Positions 1-8,242 of a DNA stretch of 64,000 bases are shown in pieces. Each line of letters opens with the position of its first letter. The first letter of the stretch is position 1. The position numbers were made by a program, and so were the translations under genes. This stretch comes from BOG-933 sp037147415 (GTDB lineage Bacteria; Pseudomonadota; Alphaproteobacteria; Azospirillales; Azospirillaceae). The notes under the pieces are model-generated. The model was not told where the DNA came from and did no database searches. It saw only the letters and a program-made list of their open reading frames with translations. Location: assembly GCA_037147415.1 (NCBI GenBank), contig JBAWVF010000002.1, positions 1 to 64,000 on the forward strand, written 5' to 3'.

Positions 1-80
1 GGGGAAAATGACCTAATTTTCCCCCCCACCTTTCCCCCTTTTTTTCAAATTTTTCCCAAAACCCCCCCCCCCCCCCCCGA
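1..80. other. Low-complexity homopolymer stretch at window start
   Basis: The first 80 bases consist mainly of runs of C, T, A and G, including a C run of about 18 bases at 61-78. Base composition is unlike anything else in the window. It looks like the poorly resolved end of a contig and not a biological element, although a real homopolymer tract cannot be excluded. Confidence 0.7.
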
Positions 81-746
81 GTAGCCGAATATAATTGCTT
101 ACGTGTTTACTTGAAATAGCGTGAAACCTTAAACCTGTAGCAATAGCGCTCCGATACATTAATAACCAAATTTACAACAGTGGTATTATATTGTGTGATA
201 CTTATGCCGTAACAGTGTACTATTTATATAACTCGGGATAGACTGGTTTATATCAGAAGTATGCAGCATGTCTTGTAAGGAAAGCCTCCATTAATACATG
301 AGCCATATCCCAACGTATATTGCCTTATTTATAAACGAACGACTGCAAAAGCGACAATAGGGTCACCGTCCCGTTCGCCAGCCCTTTTATTAGCACTAGT
401 ACACAATTGACTGACAATTTATATAAAATTAACCATCAGCATCTGAAAATTGCACAAACATGGTTAACGTCTCTCATACCGGAACCGGCCCGTGTTGGCG
501 CCATCAAATAGGGTTAAACTTTGAAACATAATGACGATAGAGGGTATTTTGAGCGCGAATCGACAGTTCATTAAAACGCTATCGTACAGCGCTTGCTTCA
601 CGAAAAGTTTCCGATATACCTTTCCCTGGGTTAAGTCGGGCCGGGCGCCGTGATGGGCGGTACGGCTTGTGCTTTGTCCGGAAATACGGCAGAGCTTGTG
701 CAGCACGGGCGCCTTGCGCCGCATTCATGTTCAGGGCTAGAGGTGC
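81..746. other. AT-rich leader region without a convincing gene
   Basis: No reading frame here has a good ribosome binding site, a family signature or codon use like the neighbours. The stretch from 81 to about 560 is clearly AT-richer than the coding DNA to its right, then composition rises to the GC level of mms6. It is the natural place for the promoter of the mms6-mam operon. A TTGACT at 407-412 and TATAAA at 422-427 are only 9 bases apart, too close for a standard sigma-70 promoter, so no promoter is called. Confidence 0.5.
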
Positions 747-1073
747 ATGGCAACATTTCCGATCGGGGCGGGACAGGGCGTGATAGCATGTCCGGCCAAG
801 GCAACCGCCGCCGGCATGGCGAATGGCGGCGCAATTCCGCCGCATGTCATGGCCGGGGCCGGCAAATCGATGGTGGCTAAGGGCGTGATGGCGGGCGGAG
901 TCGGGTGCAAGGGGCTCAGTCTCGGACTCGGCATCGGGCTCGGTTTGTGGGGACCGGCGATTTTGGCCGGGCTGGGGGCCGCGGCCGCTTATACACTGTG
1001 GCGCAGCCGTTCGGCCGTCGAGGCGCTAAGCGAAGACCAGGTTGAAATCGGCGAAGCGCTATCAAGCCGCTGA
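747..1073 (+). CDS. mms6: Mms6-family magnetosome crystal-shaping protein
   Basis: Mms6-type protein of 108 residues. In magnetospirilla Mms6 sits in the magnetosome membrane, binds iron through an acidic C-terminal tail and controls magnetite crystal growth. Visible here are the diagnostic Gly/Leu repeat ending in GLGLWGP (residues ~57-70), one hydrophobic helix (~68-85) and a short acidic tail (SEDQVEIGEAL, ~95-105). The N-terminal part is Ala/Gly-rich and poorly conserved, as in the family. A purine-rich AGAGGT precedes the ATG. It is the first gene of the magnetosome operon, 31 bases before mmsF, the same mms6-mmsF pairing as in known magnetotactic alphaproteobacteria. MamG and MamD share the Gly/Leu motif, but length and acidic tail favour Mms6. 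Confidence 0.85.
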   Translation: MATFPIGAGQGVIACPAKATAAGMANGGAIPPHVMAGAGKSMVAKGVMAGGVGCKGLSLGLGIGLGLWGPAILAGLGAAAAYTLWRSRSAVEALSEDQVEIGEALSSR

Positions 1074-1104
1074 CCGCACGATGCATGCAGGGGGGGAGTA
1101 TCCG

Positions 1105-1428
1105 ATGACCGAGGACAGTGTTGAAAGCGAAGGCGGGCTACGGCCTTTGGTAATGGCGGCGCTCAGCTATTTGGGTATTCTGTGCTTCGTTCCTTTGCTG
1201 CTGTGTCGTAATGACGAGTTCGTGCAATTTCATGCGCGCCAAGGACTGGTCTTGTGGATGTGGGGCGTGGCTGCAATTTTTGCCCTGAGCCTGCCCGGCA
1301 TCGGCAAGTGGTTTTTCAGCTCTTCCGGAATGATCATCATGGCGTTTTCGGCGCTGGGTCTGATCTCGGTCGTGCTGCGCCGGGCGTGGCGGTTGCCGAT
1401 CATCGGCGTGATGGCGGATCGCCTGTGA
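1105..1428 (+). CDS. mmsF: MmsF/MamF magnetosome membrane protein
   Basis: Protein of 107 residues with three predicted membrane helices and the family signature: SYLGILCFVPLL, the charged RNDEFVQFHARQGLV loop, then GKWFF and the C-terminal RAWRLP. MmsF-type proteins promote mature magnetite crystal size and shape in the magnetosome membrane. An upstream in-frame ATG at 1042 exists but overlaps mms6; the ATG at 1105 has GGGGGAG at 1092-1097 at normal spacing and is preferred. It lies between mms6 and mamH in one operon. The MmsF, MamF and MmxF paralogues cannot be told apart with certainty from sequence alone; the position beside mms6 favours MmsF. Confidence 0.85.
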   Translation: MTEDSVESEGGLRPLVMAALSYLGILCFVPLLLCRNDEFVQFHARQGLVLWMWGVAAIFALSLPGIGKWFFSSSGMIIMAFSALGLISVVLRRAWRLPIIGVMADRL

Positions 1429-1448
1429 TAACCCGGCCGGGAGTGTGA

Positions 1449-2702
1449 ATGGTGGCGGAAAGCCGGTGGAACGCGCTGTATTTGATTGCGGCTATCGCCA
1501 TGGTCATCATGACCCTGGCGACCGCGATACAACCGCTGTTTCTGCGCAACGTGCTGGGGATCGCGTTTGATCGGGCGGGGGCGGTAAATGCCAACGTCCA
1601 GGTTGTAACGGAGATATTAGCCCTCACGGTGATCGGCTATCTGGGTTTTCTCTCCGACCGCTTCGGCCGGGTGCCGATCATGGTGATCGGCTTTCTGGTT
1701 GCCACCGTGGGTGGACTGCTGGCGCCGTTCAGTTTACAAATCGGAACCGCGCTCGGCCTCGGCGGTATCGGATTTTACTATATCGCCCGTGTCATCATGT
1801 CGATGGGAACCAGTGCGGTATGGCCCCAACTCGCGACCCTGGCCGGCGATTTCACCGGTTATGAGGATCGGGCGCGCCGCATGTCGAATGCCGCCTTCAT
1901 GATGGCGTTCGGCAGCACCCTGGTCTTTGCGGTACTGATGCAGATTCCCAAGCATACCGGCATCATTCCGATGATGCTGTTCAATGCTTTGATCGGGATT
2001 GCCGGGGCGGCTCTGGCCTGGAGCCTGCTGCTTGATGTCGCCCCGAAGCAAAGCGACCATACCGTTCCCTGGCGCCGGATCCGTGACTTGCTGGCCCGCG
2101 AACCGAAGCTGCGCATTGCTTTTGTCGCCGGCCTGTTTTCACGAACCGACATTATTCTGGTCGGCCTGTTCTATATGCTTTGGACGATTTATTTTGCCGA
2201 TCTGGTCGGGAAAACCCAGGTCGAGGCCGCCTCTCATGCCGGCAAGATGATCGGTTTAGTCGGCCTGACCGTAATGAGCACAATTCTGCTCTGGGGCAAG
2301 ATTGTCCATAAATATGGTCGGGTCAATGCAATCATGGCCGGAATGGGGATCTCCGGCACCGGTTTCGTGTTAATGGGCTTTGCCGTCAACCCGTTCGATT
2401 GGTATGCTTATATCCCGATGACTTTGATTGCGTTAGGTCAGGCCGGAGCGTTGCTTGCTCCCGAGATTCTAGCCTTTGATCTGACCCCCGAAGACATGCG
2501 CGGCTCGATGATGGGGGCGCTCAACATTGTCGGCGGCATCGGTCTGGTGGTGGTGTTGCAGGTTGGCGGCTATCTGTTTGACGCGGTCGGGCCTTATGCG
2601 CCCTTCATGTTCACCGGTGTCGGCAATCTGATGGTTTTGATTTATACACTGGCGGTAACGCGCTTTAATGCGAACGCAGGCGCGCCGGCGGAGGGTCTCT
2701 GA
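1449..2702 (+). CDS. mamH: MamH, major facilitator superfamily transporter
   Basis: MFS transporter of 417 residues with about 12 membrane helices; MamH is proposed to move iron into the magnetosome or periplasm. The loop after helix 2 carries the MFS signature GFLSDRFGR (~66-74), and the N-terminus NALYLIAAIA followed by LATAIQPLFLRNVLG is shared almost exactly with the second copy at 52.9 kb. Length matches MamH; the related MamZ carries an additional YedZ-type domain that is absent here. It is the usual first gene of mamAB operons, followed as expected by mamI. The 124 bases between mamH and mamI contain no recognisable element. Confidence 0.88.
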   Translation: MVAESRWNALYLIAAIAMVIMTLATAIQPLFLRNVLGIAFDRAGAVNANVQVVTEILALTVIGYLGFLSDRFGRVPIMVIGFLVATVGGLLAPFSLQIGTALGLGGIGFYYIARVIMSMGTSAVWPQLATLAGDFTGYEDRARRMSNAAFMMAFGSTLVFAVLMQIPKHTGIIPMMLFNALIGIAGAALAWSLLLDVAPKQSDHTVPWRRIRDLLAREPKLRIAFVAGLFSRTDIILVGLFYMLWTIYFADLVGKTQVEAASHAGKMIGLVGLTVMSTILLWGKIVHKYGRVNAIMAGMGISGTGFVLMGFAVNPFDWYAYIPMTLIALGQAGALLAPEILAFDLTPEDMRGSMMGALNIVGGIGLVVVLQVGGYLFDAVGPYAPFMFTGVGNLMVLIYTLAVTRFNANAGAPAEGL

Positions 2703-2826
2703 AATGGGATTTTGCCGGACCGCCTGTTCATCACTGGAGTCGTGCGGAGCGTCATCGTGCGATGCGGCGGGTAACAAAAGCAATCGGCGTCGGCCCGGTG
2801 GTATCGGCGGGTGGCGAGGAGAGAGA

Positions 2827-3033
2827 ATGATGCCTAGTATTATGTTCGGTTTACTTGCTGTCGCTCTGGGGTTGTGGGGCTTGAGCGCTTGGTGGTGGTC
2901 GGTGGTTGAGTTGTTGCGCGGGGTGCTGCCGCTGGTTTTGGTGTTCGTCGGGGTGCTTGCCCTTGCCGCCGGCGTTTCCGGCCTGCGCAAGGATAGCAAG
3001 ATGACCGACGAGAGCCTCGCCGGCGAGGAATAG
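2827..3033 (+). CDS. mamI: MamI, small magnetosome membrane protein
   Basis: Protein of 68 residues with two membrane helices (~5-22 and ~30-52) separated by SAWWWSVVELLRG. MamI is essential for magnetosome vesicle formation or early crystal initiation in magnetospirilla. The core GLWGLSAWWWSV and the two-helix layout are characteristic. A longer reading frame opens at 2668, but the first 53 codons lack MamI features and overlap mamH; the ATG at 2827 follows GGCGAGGAGAGAG and gives the family length. It ends 8 bases before the GTG of mamE, so the two are probably translated from one message. Confidence 0.88.
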   Translation: MMPSIMFGLLAVALGLWGLSAWWWSVVELLRGVLPLVLVFVGVLALAAGVSGLRKDSKMTDESLAGEE

Positions 3034-3041
3034 GAACAGGC

Positions 3042-5345
3042 GTGACCGAAATGACCTCCGAAGACCTTGACCTGGACGGCCCCGCAGTCGAAGAATACCC
3101 CGATGATTGTGCGCGGGGGTTGAGAAAATATCTCTTCGTCATGGCGCTGGTCGTCGTCGGGACACTTTCCGGCACGTTTTGGTACCGGATGCAGCCGGCT
3201 GTTGCCCTGGCTACTGCCGCTCACCCGACGGCTTATCAACCGATGAATGTGCCGGTGCCGGGAATGCCCGTCGTGGCTCAGCCGATGCAGATGGCCGGGG
3301 CGCCGAATCCGATGCAGCCGGTCGCGATGACCGCGGCCATTCCCGGAGCGCTGCCGGATTTTGCCGCAGTGGTTAATACTCTGCGCGGAGCGGTGGTCAG
3401 TGTCGGTCGTTCACGTCCCGAAAATCGGTTTGGATTTAATCCGGGGGTGCGAGTCGGGGGCGGTGAGCCTGCGCAACAGCAACAGGTTGCCGCGGGAACC
3501 CCGGCTCCGGCGGCGGATGGCGGTGTCCAGTTTGCAACGCCGGTGGCGGGTGCGGTCCTGGAAAGCATCGGAACCGGCTTCATTATCCGTAACGACGGCT
3601 ACATTCTGACCAATTTTCACGTGGTGCGCGGCAACGAGTCGATGGTCGTTACCGTGTTCGACGATGCTGGCGCCCAACGCTATCCCGCCAACATCGTCAA
3701 GCTTGACGCCGCGGTCGACCTGGCGCTGCTTAAAATTGAGCCGCGAGCTCCCCTTATGGTCGCCCCGCTCGGCGACTCGGATCAGGTTTCGGTCGCCGAC
3801 GAAGTGATTGCCATCGGCAGCCCGTTCGGCCTCGACCTGACGGTCAGCCGCGGCATCATTTCGGCCAAGCGCAAATCTTTGGTAATTGAAGGAACGGTTC
3901 ATCGCGACTTGTTGCAAACCGACGCCGCGATCAATCAGGGTAATTCCGGCGGGCCGCTGGTTAACCGGGCCGCCGAAGTGGTCGGCATCAACACCGCGAT
4001 TTACACGCCGACCGGGGCTTTTGCCGGCGTCGGCTTTGCCGTTCCCAGCAATCAGGCCAAACTGTTCCTGGCCGAGGAGTTGGTACTTCAGGCGGCGCAA
4101 CCGGCGGCTTCCGTGCCGGGCGGGCTTTGGTCGGTCCCGGTGGCACAGACTGCGGCTACGGCCGGGTTGGCCGGTCCGGCAATTTTGGCCGGTGTCGCGG
4201 CCCCTCACGCCGACGGTCGGGAAAATATGGATTGCGCGATCTGCCACCAACTCCTTCCGCGCCCGGGCGCCCGGGCCGGGGCGACGCCGATGGTTCGCAG
4301 CATCCCCGCCGCCGCACCGCAACCGGGCATGGCGCCGCCGATCATGAAGGGCGCCACGCCGCCGCACCGTGACGGGCGCGAAACCATGAATTGCGCGATG
4401 TGTCACCAATTTTTACCGACCGGCGGGGCGCCGGTCGCGCGCAGCTTTCCAGTTGCGGCCGCACCTCCGATCATGAGAGGGGCGCCGGCTCCGCATCGCG
4501 ATGGTCGCGAGGCGATGAGTTGCACAACCTGTCATCAATATCTACCAGCCGGTGGGGCGACGGCGGCTCCGGTCGCGCAAACGGGTGGTGCCGGCGGCGG
4601 GCTGCAATTTGCTCGACCTCCGTCAACCCTCGCGCTCAATGTCGCCGTGCCGCCGCCGGGCTCAGCTCAAATGACGGCGGGAGCGGCCCCGCAGGGTGGC
4701 TTTGTTATTCTTGGCGCGACAACCCTGCCGATTACCGCCGCGCTCGCGGCTCAAATCGGACAGACCGAAGGCAAGGGCGTGTTTGTCGCCTCGGTGGTGC
4801 CGGGGTCGCCCGCCGCGGTCGCCGGCCTCGAGTCGGGCATGGTGATCGAAAAAATTGACGGCAAACGGTTGCGCTCACCGCGGGAACTTTTCACGGCCCT
4901 TGAAGCCGCCAAAACCGGCGACACCTTGCGGTTGTCGGTTACCGGAGACAAGGGGCGGCGGGAACTCCGGCTGATTGCATCGGTGATGCCGGCGTCGACG
5001 ATGGCTGTCCCCGCTCCGATGCCGGGGGCGCCCGCCGCCAAGGCGGCGACGGTCCCGACCGAGTTCAATTGGCGCGGCATGGAGATTGAAACCTTCGCCG
5101 CGGTTGCCGCACCCGGCACCGGTGGCGCCGTCCAACTGAAAGGAGCCGTGATTGCCGAGGTGATCCCCGGCTCGCCGGCCCAAAGAGCCGGCCTACAGGC
5201 AAACGATATCATCCTGGAAATCAATAGCCAGCCGACCGGAACAGCCGCCATGATGAATAAGGCCATGCAGGCGGCGACCGGGAAGCGTGAAGTAATGATG
5301 AAAATGGCAAGGAGCAACCGAGAGTTTTTTGTCGTTCTGCCATAA
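3042..5345 (+). CDS. mamE: MamE, HtrA-like protease with three magnetochrome motifs
   Basis: Membrane-anchored bifunctional protein of 767 residues. A single helix (~30-48) leads to an HtrA/DegP-type trypsin domain with intact triad H193 (TNFHVV), D226 (DAAVDLALL) and S302 (NQGNSGGPL). Then come c-type haem (magnetochrome) motifs CAICH (398-402), CAMCH (451-455) and CTTCH (494-498), each preceded by PH.DGRE.M or a close variant, and two PDZ domains (~550-650, ~685-765). MamE localises magnetosome proteins, processes others (MamE, MamO and MamP in magnetospirilla) and has a redox role in magnetite growth. Magnetospirillum MamE has two CXXCH motifs, so the third is unusual. Start is GTG at 3042 (ATG 3051 is possible); AGGAACAGG precedes it. 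Confidence 0.93.
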   Translation: MTEMTSEDLDLDGPAVEEYPDDCARGLRKYLFVMALVVVGTLSGTFWYRMQPAVALATAAHPTAYQPMNVPVPGMPVVAQPMQMAGAPNPMQPVAMTAAIPGALPDFAAVVNTLRGAVVSVGRSRPENRFGFNPGVRVGGGEPAQQQQVAAGTPAPAADGGVQFATPVAGAVLESIGTGFIIRNDGYILTNFHVVRGNESMVVTVFDDAGAQRYPANIVKLDAAVDLALLKIEPRAPLMVAPLGDSDQVSVADEVIAIGSPFGLDLTVSRGIISAKRKSLVIEGTVHRDLLQTDAAINQGNSGGPLVNRAAEVVGINTAIYTPTGAFAGVGFAVPSNQAKLFLAEELVLQAAQPAASVPGGLWSVPVAQTAATAGLAGPAILAGVAAPHADGRENMDCAICHQLLPRPGARAGATPMVRSIPAAAPQPGMAPPIMKGATPPHRDGRETMNCAMCHQFLPTGGAPVARSFPVAAAPPIMRGAPAPHRDGREAMSCTTCHQYLPAGGATAAPVAQTGGAGGGLQFARPPSTLALNVAVPPPGSAQMTAGAAPQGGFVILGATTLPITAALAAQIGQTEGKGVFVASVVPGSPAAVAGLESGMVIEKIDGKRLRSPRELFTALEAAKTGDTLRLSVTGDKGRRELRLIASVMPASTMAVPAPMPGAPAAKAATVPTEFNWRGMEIETFAAVAAPGTGGAVQLKGAVIAEVIPGSPAQRAGLQANDIILEINSQPTGTAAMMNKAMQAATGKREVMMKMARSNREFFVVLP

Positions 5346-5384
5346 TCGTGATCGCGGGCCGTGCTTAAACTTCCGGGGGAAATA

Positions 5385-6686
5385 ATGGGTCAGATGAGCG
5401 CCGAGACAGAAACGCAGGCTATCGAGTCGCCCGAAGGCGAGCTTGAAGTCGTGTGCGCTAAAGCCACGGTTGCTCGGATGACCGCTCTGCGCGATCGGCG
5501 GCAGGACAATCTTTATCCCGAGCAAGCCTGGAATGAGTTGATTAATGCCGCCTCCTGGGCCAAACCGGAGTCGGCGGACAGTCCGGGCGGCTTGCCGCCG
5601 GAACCCTCGCTAGAGATTCCACACCTTAAGACGCCAGGCAAGGCACGCCGGATTGCCAGCTTCGATGTCAGCGCGCTGTGCCAACTCCCGACCATTGCGC
5701 CGAGAGACGACGCGATGGTGAATGTTGCGATGGCAACGGCAACCCCGGCCGTTCGTCCCCAGCAACCGAAGCCGGCTTTGGTTATTCCGGAAGCTGCGCC
5801 GCAATCTGACGAAGACCGGCCCTTGCCGGCTCCACCGCCTCAAAGCGGACTTGAGCCCGAGTCGGGCTCACCGTCTGAAACCGGAAGCGAGCCGGCCGAG
5901 CCCTCGGTAATGTTCGATGTGTGGGCGAATGCCGAGGGCGCGTGGCGGACCGATCTCGAGCCGGAGGCCGCCCCGCTTCCCGAGCCTGAAGCCGCACCGC
6001 AGGCACTGCCGGAACCTTTGCCGTCGCCTGCCGAGTTGACCACGCTAACGCAACCGGTTGCCGACGCTGTGGAGCCGGAGTCGGAACCGGTACAATCGGC
6101 GCAGAGCACCGAGCCGGTAGCTGAACCAACATTTGAACCGATTATCGAACCGGCGCCTTCCGTAGCGCCTGAGACACCAAAGCCTGAGACACCAAAGCCT
6201 GAGACGCCCAAGCCTGCGGCTTCGGCCCCGCCACCAACCACGCCACAACGCCCGAGCCACCCGCGGCCGGCGGGGATACGACAAGTCCGCACGCTGCTGT
6301 TTCATGGCGGGCCGCTGTCATCTCCCTATCCAATTTCAGTAACCATCATCATTGAGCCCCTTACGCATCCGGTCGGATCGCCCCCGCCTCCGGCGCCGGT
6401 CGCACCGGAGGTTCCGGTCTCCCCGCCCCCGTCTTCGCAGCCTTTAGCTGAAGCGCCGGCTCAGCCGACAATGCCCCGGGTTGAACCGGCGCGGACGCGC
6501 CCGGTAACGCCCGCGGAGTCGCCGGGCGGTTTATTCGCCCTGGCCGGTTGGATCGGGGGAGCGTTGGGGCTTGGCGGAGGGGCAGCAAAGCCAACGCCGA
6601 CGACGCGACAAAAAAAACCGGCCGCGGGACCAAGTGATAGCGGTAGAGTTTCTCCCCACAGTGTACAAGGGAAATCCCACAGATGA
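5385..6686 (+). CDS. mamJ: MamJ-like acidic, proline-rich protein
   Basis: Low-complexity acidic protein of 433 residues between mamE and mamK, exactly where mamJ (or limJ) lies in magnetospirilla. MamJ links magnetosomes to the MamK filament. The middle is dominated by Glu/Pro-rich stretches with a triple ETPKP repeat (DNA near 6170-6215) and the C-terminal part has a Gly/Ala/Leu-rich segment (LAGWIGGALGLGGG) like the C-terminus of MamJ. Two Trp-containing motifs (QAWNELINAASW; FDVWANAEGAW) recur in the protein at 51.4 kb. ATG 5385 follows GGGGGAA; a GTG at 5361 is the alternative. MamJ evolves fast, so the assignment rests on position, composition and motifs, not on alignment. Confidence 0.7.
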   Translation: MGQMSAETETQAIESPEGELEVVCAKATVARMTALRDRRQDNLYPEQAWNELINAASWAKPESADSPGGLPPEPSLEIPHLKTPGKARRIASFDVSALCQLPTIAPRDDAMVNVAMATATPAVRPQQPKPALVIPEAAPQSDEDRPLPAPPPQSGLEPESGSPSETGSEPAEPSVMFDVWANAEGAWRTDLEPEAAPLPEPEAAPQALPEPLPSPAELTTLTQPVADAVEPESEPVQSAQSTEPVAEPTFEPIIEPAPSVAPETPKPETPKPETPKPAASAPPPTTPQRPSHPRPAGIRQVRTLLFHGGPLSSPYPISVTIIIEPLTHPVGSPPPPAPVAPEVPVSPPPSSQPLAEAPAQPTMPRVEPARTRPVTPAESPGGLFALAGWIGGALGLGGGAAKPTPTTRQKKPAAGPSDSGRVSPHSVQGKSHR

Positions 6687-6780
6687 CGGGGTGATTCGGT
6701 TTAGTTCACGTTTTTCGATATGCGGGGCACGATTTCGGTATCCACGGGTTCCGCCTATGATCAAACTGGAGGAATAGTGA

Positions 6781-7836
6781 ATGAGTGATGATAAAAATCA
6801 GCAACAAGGGACCGACAATCAAGTGATCGTCGGCATTGATCTCGGAACTTCACGGACCGCTGTCATGTCTAATCGCGGCGTCCGGCGCCTCTTCCAGTCG
6901 GTTGTCGGCTATCCGAAAGACGTCATCGGTGTTCGTTTGTTGGGAGCCCCGTTCATTGTCGGTGAACCGGCGTATGAAAAGCGCTCGTTCCTTGAACTGC
7001 GCCATCCGCTCCAAGACGGCGTGATTAAGGAGGCGAATGCGAAAGACTTGGTGGCCGCCCGCGAATTGCTCAAGCATGCTGTGAACTTGGTTGATGCCGG
7101 GCCGAATGATGAAGTCCGCGCGATTATCAGTGTTCCGGCACGTGCTTCGGCCGGTGACAAGTCGGTCGTGCTACAGATTGCCGAAGAAATCGTCAATGTC
7201 GCGGTCGTAGTCTCTCAGCCTTTCCTGGTCGCTTATCACTATGGCAAGCTTTACAATGCCTTGGTCATTGATATCGGTGCCGGTACAATCGATATCTGCG
7301 CGCTGAAGGGCATGATGCCGCCGCCAGAAGATCAGGTCACACTGAAGAAGGCCGGTAACTATATTGATCAGCGCCTGATGGAAGGTATTCTTGATCGTTA
7401 TCCGGATGTTCAGATCAACCTGAATATTGCTCGGGGCATCAAGGAAGCTCACGCGTTCGTCGGCAAGCCGGCAAGCCCGGTCCAGGTCGAGTTGCGTTCT
7501 AATGGTCTGCCTGTATTGTGCGACATTACAGAAGAAATGCGCAATGCTTGTGAGTCGGTGATTCCGGACGTGATCGAAAGCGTTGAGTTCTTGCTGAAGC
7601 GATTCCCACCGGATGATCTGCCGAAGGTACTTCAGAATGTTATCGTCGCCGGCGGTGGTTGCCGTATGGCGGGCATCTCTGATTTGATTGCAACTAAGTT
7701 GCGTGCCTATGGTGATGTTAAGGTTGCACTGGCGCGGGATCCTGAATTCGATGCCGCTTCGGGTGCCTTACTGATGGGCCAAGAACTGCCGCCCAAATTC
7801 TGGGATCAGATCGGTGAAATGATCGGAGAAGGCTGA
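6781..7836 (+). CDS. mamK: MamK, actin-like magnetosome filament protein
   Basis: Bacterial actin of 351 residues that forms the filament on which magnetosome chains are arranged and segregated. The ATPase phosphate-1 loop GIDLGTSRTAVMSNRG lies near residues 18-33, the second phosphate loop DIGAGTIDICALKG around 161-174 and the adenosine motif VIVAGGGCRM near 290. Length is within a few residues of known MamK proteins, and the motif GTSRTA separates MamK from MreB. GGAGG at 6768-6772 lies 8 bases before the ATG. The 94 bases after mamJ contain no gene. A strong hairpin follows (7876-7903) before mamL. Confidence 0.95.
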   Translation: MSDDKNQQQGTDNQVIVGIDLGTSRTAVMSNRGVRRLFQSVVGYPKDVIGVRLLGAPFIVGEPAYEKRSFLELRHPLQDGVIKEANAKDLVAARELLKHAVNLVDAGPNDEVRAIISVPARASAGDKSVVLQIAEEIVNVAVVVSQPFLVAYHYGKLYNALVIDIGAGTIDICALKGMMPPPEDQVTLKKAGNYIDQRLMEGILDRYPDVQINLNIARGIKEAHAFVGKPASPVQVELRSNGLPVLCDITEEMRNACESVIPDVIESVEFLLKRFPPDDLPKVLQNVIVAGGGCRMAGISDLIATKLRAYGDVKVALARDPEFDAASGALLMGQELPPKFWDQIGEMIGEG

Positions 7837-7875
7837 TACCGGTAAAGTTCGAAGTTACCGGAGTTCATGCGAAAG

Positions 7876-7903
7876 ACAGGAGGGGGGCTTGCCCCCTTCC
7901 TGT
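7876..7903 (+). promoter_or_regulatory. GC-rich hairpin between mamK and mamL
   Basis: A 13-pair stem, ACAGGAGGGGGGC against GCCCCCTTCCTGT with one G-T pair, encloses a two-base TT loop (so the top pair or two will open). No T run follows, so it is not a standard terminator. It lies inside an otherwise continuous operon and could act as an attenuator or as a 3' stability element raising MamK over the downstream genes. Confidence 0.55.
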
Positions 7904-7946
7904 TCAACGTAATGGCAAAGTCGGGTCATAAGAATCGGAGGGGTTG

Positions 7947-8192
7947 GTGTCGATACGGCGCGTCCTGGTAATCATAGGCTCGATGCTGGCGCTGCTGTTC
8001 GTGTCGCAGAACCTTGATATGGTTGAAATCTCGCTGGTTATCGGGCGTCCGGTCGAGGCACCGCTGGCAGCTGTGATCGGGATTGCCTTTTTAGCCGGTT
8101 TCCTCGCCGGCATCGGGGTGATCCTGGAACGACAATTTCGGCGCAAGAGAAATGCCGTGACAGACGAAGAAGAGCACGGCTTGATCGAGTAA
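7947..8192 (+). CDS. mamL: MamL, small magnetosome membrane protein
   Basis: Protein of 81 residues with two membrane helices and a basic C-terminal tail (ERQFRRKRNA) followed by an acidic end. MamL is essential for magnetosome membrane invagination, its amphipathic tail probably helping to bend the membrane. Identified from size, the two-helix-plus-Arg/Lys pattern, and its position between mamK and mamM. The protein belongs to the LapA/DUF1049-like group (VSQNLDMVEISLVIG is typical). Start is taken as GTG 7947, 5 bases after the GGAGG that begins at 7937; TTG 7944 is in frame but too close to that site. Confidence 0.85.
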   Translation: MSIRRVLVIIGSMLALLFVSQNLDMVEISLVIGRPVEAPLAAVIGIAFLAGFLAGIGVILERQFRRKRNAVTDEEEHGLIE

Positions 8193-8242
8193 CGCCGGAG
8201 TTTTATTTCTGCCTGTGCGGCTGGTAATAACGGGTCGGGTTG

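Noticed and set aside
407..427. TTGACT and TATAAA as a promoter before mms6
   Set aside because: Only 9 bases separate the two hexamers, far from the 16-18 of a sigma-70 promoter, and the position is over 300 bases from mms6.
2469..3239. Minus-strand open frame of about 255 codons across mamH, mamI and mamE
   Set aside because: It crosses three recognisable + strand genes and has low-complexity His/Arg/Pro composition typical of antisense frames.
3411..4409. Long minus-strand open frame of about 330 codons inside mamE
   Set aside because: It is a GC-driven shadow of mamE, whose triad, haem motifs and PDZ domains are clear; the shadow has no domain signature or binding site.
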